Shown: piece by piece, positions 57,841-64,000 of the stretch
How the letters are laid out: each line of letters begins with the position of its first letter
Position numbering within the stretch: position 1 is the stretch's first letter
Source of the DNA: Branchiostoma lanceolatum
Lineage: Eukaryota; Chordata; Leptocardii; Amphioxiformes; Branchiostomatidae
Direction of reading: 5' to 3'
DNA length: 64,000 nucleotides
NCBI RefSeq assembly: GCF_035083965.1
Contig: NC_089724.1
Coordinates: 4,078,001-4,142,000, forward strand
Program-made: the position numbers and the translations under genes
The notes under the pieces: model-generated
Database searches by the model: none
Seen by the model: the letters and a program-made list of their open reading frames with translations, nothing else
Told to the model about the DNA's origin: nothing

Positions 57841-58905
57841 TGTTTTTCATTTCATGATAGTGTTCCTCTTAGTAGATGTTACCTGGAGAAACCAAAAAGA
57901 AATGTGATAAAGTTATGCACAGTAAATAAGGCCACCACTACAACTCACTAAGATTGTTGGATGCTCCCAGTGAAGTTTAAAGTTTGCCAGTTTGTGTCCA
58001 CATAGTAGGACTTTCTTCCTGCTTAAGCCTTGTTTGTTAAGGTAAATCTTCCTTTTCTGATTCATCAAGGAGATCAGTAAAATTTGAAGAAAAAAAGTAT
58101 GATGATGAGGACAAAGCAGTGGATTTGTGCTTAACTGATGATAACCTCCAACAACATGTATCTGTGTGAGATCGCTAGTGAATCCTCCCCCTAGGCCAGG
58201 TATGCACAGTTTAGACAAGTCATATGCATGTAGGAACTGGAGTGCATTATATTGCATTTTCTATTTCGAGTTATTGTGTTCCAGTCCTGCATTGGGTTGG
58301 TGTGATCCAAAATGTTTTTATTACATTCTTTTAGTATCTGTACGAATATACCTATTCTATTTCTATGCTAGCACTGGTTGTCAGAGTCAAGAGTACAAAT
58401 GCAACATCACTGTCCTCAGACTTCTTTATATGTCAACTATATCGCTCAAGAAAATAAATGCATATTGCATTGAGAAAAAGTCGTTCTCATTATGACTGGT
58501 TTACTGAGTGAACTCTCCTTGCAGCCCAAGGGCTGAATTGCGGAATTCAGTACATCATTTCCCATATATAATAGAATTATAGCGTCAAAGTAACTGATTT
58601 CCAAGACTGATAAGCCCATTGCTTGTGTAGGGATGCTTCAGACTGCAGGTGTATGTCAGGCTAAATCCTTAACAGAGCAATTGAATTTAAAGTGAGTCCG
58701 TTTGTTTCATTCAGATATCCTAATCAGATTTGATAACTTTACGATTTGAACTTTTACGGGCAACTAACTCCTGTGAACGTTTACAGTTGTTTTTCCGGTA
58801 CCGGTCTTGTTGATCTTGATTTTTGTGCGACACCGCCTTGCACAAAAATTTTTATGATTAGTCATACACACTTGCCATGTGCCAAGTACATTTCTCAGAA
58901 AGCTA
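57841..58905. other. Intergenic, nothing recognised
   Basis: No exon could be supported. It contains a TTCCGGTACCGGTC word near 58793 and an AATAAA near 58452 on the plus strand that could serve as a polyadenylation site. Confidence 0.45.
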
Positions 58906-59305
58906 GGGAGCCCTCTACTTACACAAACGTTTCAATATGCAGGAGCCCTCTACTTACACAAACGTTTCAATATGCAGGAGCCCTCTACTTACTCACAAAT
59001 TTCAATATGCAGGAGCCCTCTACTTACTCACAAATTTCAATATGCAGGAGCCCTCTACTCACTCACAAATTTCAATATGCAGGAGCCCTCTACTTACTCA
59101 CAAATTTCAATATGCAGGGACCCTCTACTTACTCACAAATTTCAATATGCAGGAGCCCTCTACTTACTCACAAATTTCAATATGCAGGAGCCCTCTACTC
59201 ACTCACAAATTTCAATATGCAGGAGCCCTCTACTTACTCACAAATTTCAATATGCAGGGACCCTCTACTTACTCACAAATTTCAATATACAGGAGCCCTC
59301 TACTG
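58906..59305. repeat. 35-bp minisatellite, about 11 copies
   Basis: The unit runs from GAGCCCTCTACTTACTCAC through AAATTTCAATATGCAG. The first two units carry ACACAAACG in place of CTCACAAAT; a few others have single changes (GGGACCCTC, ACTCACTC). Because 35 is not a multiple of three, all three forward frames stay open and encode the same peptide blocks. Confidence 0.97.
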
Positions 59306-59366
59306 ACAAACATTTGCTTACACATATCTAATATGCGCTAGATTACATGTGAGTCTGATGTGACGC

Positions 59367-62300
59367 TCATGGGATGCAGGAGTAGGCGTCTCTTCCCGCC
59401 TCCTGACAGGTCCAGCCGGTAGGGCAGGACGATGGGCCGCAGCGAGCAGGCGCCAGTCGCGCCATGGGGTGGGGAACTGCAGGAGAGGAAAGGTAGTGAA
59501 GAAAGTGGGTTCAAAGCGACGCGGCAAGCAAGCTTCTCAAGACCATTTTCAAGCCGTCTCAAGACCATTTCCAAGTCTTTTAAACGGAGCCCATCCCTCT
59601 TCCACCGCCTTTTACATCCTCAACCGAAGCTAGGTACCCATTTTGACACCTGGAAGTAGTGAGGAAAGACGTGTAAAGTGTCTTTCCCAAGGACGCAACA
59701 TCTGATCAGGATTGCCAGGAATCGAATCAGTGACTTGTCGACCTCTGGCCTAGCCACTCGGCCCTTATACGCCACGAATGAGGTTAAAAAAGCTATCAGG
59801 ACTTTGCTACAGTTCGTACTTACGATGGCAGGAGATGAAGTCGCCTGTTTCCACACACACCAGTGGGTCGGGGCAGGGATAAATGGCGCACAGGTCTTGG
59901 TCTGTGGAGATAGTGACAGTACGCACAGTCAAACCTGCACAAGGAGACCACTCAGGGGACCGATAAAATCTTGTCTTATGTGGACTGGTTATGCTATGGA
60001 CAGGGTTCTTTATTCTTGTGAAAATGACATCTAAGGGACCACCGAAAGTGGTCACATTAGCAATAGTTCAACTGTCATATGAGTAATTTGCCATACATTA
60101 TACCAGTTACAATCGTCGTTTAATTAAGGTCTTCTTCATTGACTAGTTGGTCCTTATGTAAAGGTTGTCACTTATGTAGGTTTCCCTGTAAATTTATATT
60201 AATTTTGTTTGTCTCAAGGGCCTTCAACATGTTATACTACCTATAATGCATTACACTGCTCATGCGCAGTTCAAACTGTGAAGGGGCTTATTGTGGAATG
60301 TCCGTTCGTGGAAACGGAGATGAGATGAAATGATGATATTTGGAATCCTACCGATCTCACAGGAGTCCCCAGCGTATCCGAGCCCGCACTGGCAGCTGTA
60401 GGAGTCGATCTGGTCGTGGCAAGTGCCGCCATGTTGGCACGGGGAGGACAGGCACTCGTCAATGTCTGCAGGAAATAGAAGCGCATGTATGATCCAGGTA
60501 GGAATTGCAATCTGAAGAATCGCCAATTCTGTCGGTAGAGATTTCGAACGAAGTCTGCAGATTCAAAGACGTTGCCTAAAACGACCCTCATAGCTTCTGA
60601 ACTTTGATTCATGTCAGTTAAAATCACTGAATTGACTTGAAATTTAGGATTTCTTAATAGAAGACCATCCTAACGCATTCCAAGCATCCTGATCGGAGTT
60701 TCTCTCGACGGTGACTCCGATCGAGATCTGCCAGATAGCAATGTCTGCCCTGACTTACATGTATAATCTCGAAAGGTTCGCACTTGCGAGGGGACGTACT
60801 TAGACATACAACATATCCATCTGCTGTCACACAGTCGTACCACATAAAGCCCCCCTCTCACTGGACCCGCGGCACGCTGGCGGCGTCCCTGCGGCAGATC
60901 GAATTGACAGCACTCAACGAATTCCATCGACAAGAAACGAATCTTTTTAAAGCTTTTTGTGTTTTGTTGTCTTTCTGGTCATACTTGTATATACGTTTTG
61001 AATGATATTCCCATCATAAAGTCAAGGGTAACACAAGTCCATTTTAGGACACAGCGACGCCGCCAGCGTGCCGCGGGTCCAACTGTAGAAATGCCCTGCG
61101 GTTGTTCTCAATGTTGCGATGATTTGCACAGACGTTTTCCTTTCATATTTCCCATCGAAAGTCTTAAGCGAACGCTTTATGTTTATCTTTAATAATCAAT
61201 TATAATCACAAGAAAGCACGGCTTACCTGCATCGCAGAATGTCCCCGTGTATCCGGATGGGCAGGCGCACTGGAAGAAGCTTCCGAAACTGCTGTAGGCG
61301 CCGAAACCTGAGAAGCAGAATGTGCAGTTCCCGCCATTCTGACACACGTTTGGGCTGCAGGGTGCCGCGGCTGGGCACAGGGAAAATAATGAAAAGTGAG
61401 AGTCATCTCAAAAGAGAAAGTCATCTCAAACCGGTTTAGCTTAAATTAAAATACTTTTACTCTGGTCACGACAGAGACGACAAGGCACTGCAGTATTTAC
61501 AGGCTCATTGTACCGGGGCTCTTTATCCCCTAGCTCTTTACGACAAGTTCAATGGGCAGTGGACAGTGGCTAAACATTCTGTACATATTATAGGACTGTG
61601 ACCTTTTCCAGTAGGGTAAAAGTCGGATGAGCGACTATTTGGTCCAGTGGCAGGGTCATTAACCACTACGCACACTAACAACTCTACAGTTGATGAACAA
61701 AGTTTATGTGTAGATAACATTGTTTCGTGTTCACAATATAGTATAATCTAAACTTTTAAAAGGTGGTCGTCATCTAAAAGGATGCAACGAGTTATTGATC
61801 CCCGAAGTACATTCAGAAGGGCTAACAAACGGATGCATCGCTAACAAAAGACACCCTGAAAGTATATCAAAGAAGCATAGACATGACCATTATCCAACTC
61901 ACCAGTCGTGCAGATGAAGCCATAACGTTCAGTACACGCGACGTACTTCCCTGTATAGTTGTTCGTGCTGTCCAGCATTACACATAAGTCGAACGGGCCA
62001 TAGACGTCGGGTACAATCCATTGGGGCTGGGCTGGAATACAACAATATGACTTCACTTCACGATTCAGTTGCAAATAAGAGAGATAATGGCTACTATGCA
62101 TAACGGTACGGTTTACAAAAAGTATCGGGTATGCATTTGACCTCTATTCTGAAAGATCGCAATCTCTACCCTTCAGTAGTAGATTACTAGACGAGTATAT
62201 GCAAAGCTGACGCGATGTGTGTGCGTGTTACGCCGAAGGGTTCTTATACCGGCTATACAGTTGGCGGGGATTTTAAGCCCGTCCAGTGGAAGATGCTAGC

Positions 62301-64000
62301 GATTTAAACGCTGAGCCAGTCTATTTTCATTCATCTATTTTTATTGAGACAAAAAAAAATACACTCAGGCAAGCCTGTTTTTCAGGTACCCCCGGTTTCA
62401 CAACATAAAAACACAAACTACAACTAGTTACACATTAACAATAATAACCAATCATAAAGCTACGTTACATACAGTACAGATACCATATAGCTAAAGCCTA
62501 GGCCTAGCTAATACTAGAAATATCTCACCAAACGGTGCAGAAGCATAGCTCTGGACCAGAGACGGCGGCGGGGTTTTCAGTGCCGTCCAGGAGGACGTGC
62601 CGATCTCCGTCTGAAGGTACTCGACGATCCACTGGTGTTCACGGGGTTCCTTCATGTCCGGTTGTTGACCTCCTATCTCGGCACAGTTTGCGACGGCGTC
62701 TTGGTGGGTCCAGGGGAACTTCGAGAAATGGTAGCACTTATCTTGCTCCACCACATTGTGGAAAACGAAATCTAGAGGGGCAAGTTTGCAAATCAAAAGC
62801 ATGTCATTTTCCTTTCCTGTTTATATGTATGAGCCCCTTGGACCTTTATGATTTCTTAATTCAAAATAGTTTAGATCTTATGAAATGAAAATGACATCGG
62901 TACCGATTTGTAGCTGTATTCTTCATTATTTCTGTCGTAACTTCAAAAATTGGTATGTAACGTTACATCATCATCATCATCATTCCGGGTGTGCTGCCTG
63001 AACTAAGTTCAACGTCTCTTTCCAGACGTTTCGGTCATCCATAGGTATGGTGCGTATAGACAGAATATATTGACAGAGCCTAAAAGACGTAAAGTGTTAA
63101 AAGGAGTATAGCTTGGCAGATCAAAATGGAGATTAATTTCTGTACGCACATCTCACATGAATATCCGTATATCTTTCCCGATGACAAGATAAGAAACTAG
63201 GTCATGGTTTAAGCTGTGCGTGAGCAGTGTAATAGCAATGTGGATAATGTGTCAAGGACTCTGAGATATGAACAAAAACACGTCTGGACATGGTATCAAG
63301 GATGGTATAGACAAGAACCTTTAACAAGTTGCGGGCCTTCACCTTTGACCTCGCGCATGCTCAGTTTAAACCGTGAAGTAGCTTATATACGAATACATCG
63401 ATCATCCTTTGTACCAAAGCATTGAATTTGTATGTCAATGTTCCAGCCTACATCAGTAACGCTGTCTGGGTGAACTTTGTATTGCTGTGTTGCAGGTTTA
63501 ATAGAATAAGATAAAATGAAATGAAACGAAATAAAGTAAAATAAAAAGCTCACCTGTTGCACAGCTGCCTGTGCCAGGCGGACAAATGCAGGCGTAGGCG
63601 TCTGTAAAGTCCACACAAACTTGACCATCAAATGGACAGGGATCGCTCGCACAGTTGTCGATGTCTACAAAGGATGAGAAAGAACAAAACATCGCGTTAC
63701 ACCAATACCCCCAAAGAATGCATTTTTCACAGAATTCATGACAGGTTGAACAGATGAGTCATGATAGAAAGTTTCCTCCATTCATGTGCATGCAATTGCT
63801 AGTGCTTAAGTACGTCTAACAGTTGATTTGATTTATCTATTCGGCTGTAGAAAGAGTACAGCCAGGGCTATCCAACCAGCTAAAGGCTATTACAAAAGGG
63901 TCAGCCCTTCTAACAGTTAAGAAGGCTCTGCTGATATGCACACCATATGTATCTTCACGAACCTATTTCGCAGTTTTGTCCGGTTATCCCAGGTGGGCAG
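59367..64000 (-). CDS. Multi-EGF / C-type-lectin-domain extracellular protein, 3' part
   Basis: Eight exons are visible, from the right edge: 63963-64000 (end of an [15 protein letters not shown], partial), 63554-63664 ([20 protein letters not shown]), 62529-62771 and 61903-62031 (two halves of one C-type lectin fold: [18 protein letters not shown], then [10 protein letters not shown]...CTERYGFIC), 61227-61370 (EGF with [12 protein letters not shown]), 60352-60465 (calcium-type [19 protein letters not shown]), 59824-59901 (short Cys-rich EGF-like) and 59367-59476 (Cys-rich end, [16 protein letters not shown], with the stop at 59367). Every junction is phase 1, the hallmark of shuffled extracellular modules. 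The lectin half-domains lack EPN/QPD and WND motifs, so calcium-dependent sugar binding is unlikely. No membrane segment follows; a secreted protein or matrix component is likely. The N-terminal part lies beyond the window. Confidence 0.9.
60860..61086. mobile_element. Inverted-repeat element in the EGF/lectin gene
   Basis: The left end TGGACCCGCGGCACGCTGGC is inverted exactly at the right end; the arms continue GGCGTC. The centre is unrelated and short, so it is a MITE. Confidence 0.8.
61450..61690 (-). mobile_element. SINE related to 7137-7380
   Basis: Shares GGTCACGACAGAGACGAC-like, CAGTATTTACAGG, CATTGTACCGGGG, CCCTAGCTCTTT and GACCTTTTCC words in order with the copy at 7137. The tRNA-like head is more eroded. 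Confidence 0.7.
62195..62265 (+). repeat. Short dispersed repeat, further copy of the family at 5040
   Basis: GTGTTACGCCGAAGGG and TTATACCGGCTATA. Confidence 0.6.

Noticed and set aside
58906..59305. Regular array considered as CRISPR
   Set aside because: Units are contiguous with no unique spacers, and the genome is animal; it is a minisatellite.

Overview
This is eukaryotic, animal nuclear DNA. The genes are split by canonical GT-AG introns of roughly 0.1-1.6 kb, and the introns are packed with CR1/L2-like LINE pieces, tRNA-derived SINEs, short inverted-repeat elements and microsatellites. The gene set (DNAI7/CASC1, choline kinase, PEX16, a BTB-Kelch protein, a single-exon LRR receptor, a shuffled EGF/C-type-lectin protein), the small introns and the repeat style fit an invertebrate deuterostome. 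A cephalochordate (amphioxus, Branchiostoma) is the best guess; that placement is inference from style, not from a diagnostic gene.

Layout. 1-1.0 kb: no gene. 1.0-3.9 kb: a 5'-truncated, decayed LINE split by a 500-bp TTAA-flanked element. 4.7-17.8 kb (+): 15 exons of DNAI7/CASC1, an axonemal dynein factor, missing its 5' end. 19.4-20.4 kb (-): intronless LRR membrane protein. 20.9-27.1 kb: gene-poor, with a 214-bp-arm palindrome, a 1.1-kb terminal-inverted-repeat element and a hAT-type element with an 8-bp target duplication. 27.1-29.9 kb (-): complete choline/ethanolamine kinase, head-to-head with 35.1-41.8 kb (+): complete 10-exon PEX16. 43.4-45.9 kb (-): sulfotransferase-like P-loop gene whose promoter and first exon lie in one arm of a 4.6-kb inverted duplication (44.7-49.3 kb). 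Inside that duplication are three exons of an unrecognised + strand gene and a 179-bp tandem repeat. 50.6 kb (+): last exon of a ubiquitin-like protein. 52.8-57.5 kb (+): complete five-exon BTB-BACK-Kelch gene with a Penelope-type GIY-YIG fragment in its last intron. 59.4-64.0 kb (-): 3' part of a multi-EGF plus C-type-lectin gene running off the right edge, with every intron in phase 1.

The genes do not form one pathway; they are ordinary neighbours. The most unusual signals are: (1) repeated 'echoes' of exon pieces, splice sites included, in the introns next to the real exons (at least seven in DNAI7, one in choline kinase); (2) the 44.7-49.3 kb inverted duplication that copies a promoter and first exon in reverse; (3) 'word-rich' elements built from many copies of a short, mostly palindromic motif; (4) a four-copy ~195-bp element with CAGGGGTT ends and 5-6-bp target duplications; (5) six perfect POU octamers in 408 bp just upstream of the Kelch gene. 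Exon coordinates were read by eye from reading frame, splice sites and phase agreement; no database search was possible.
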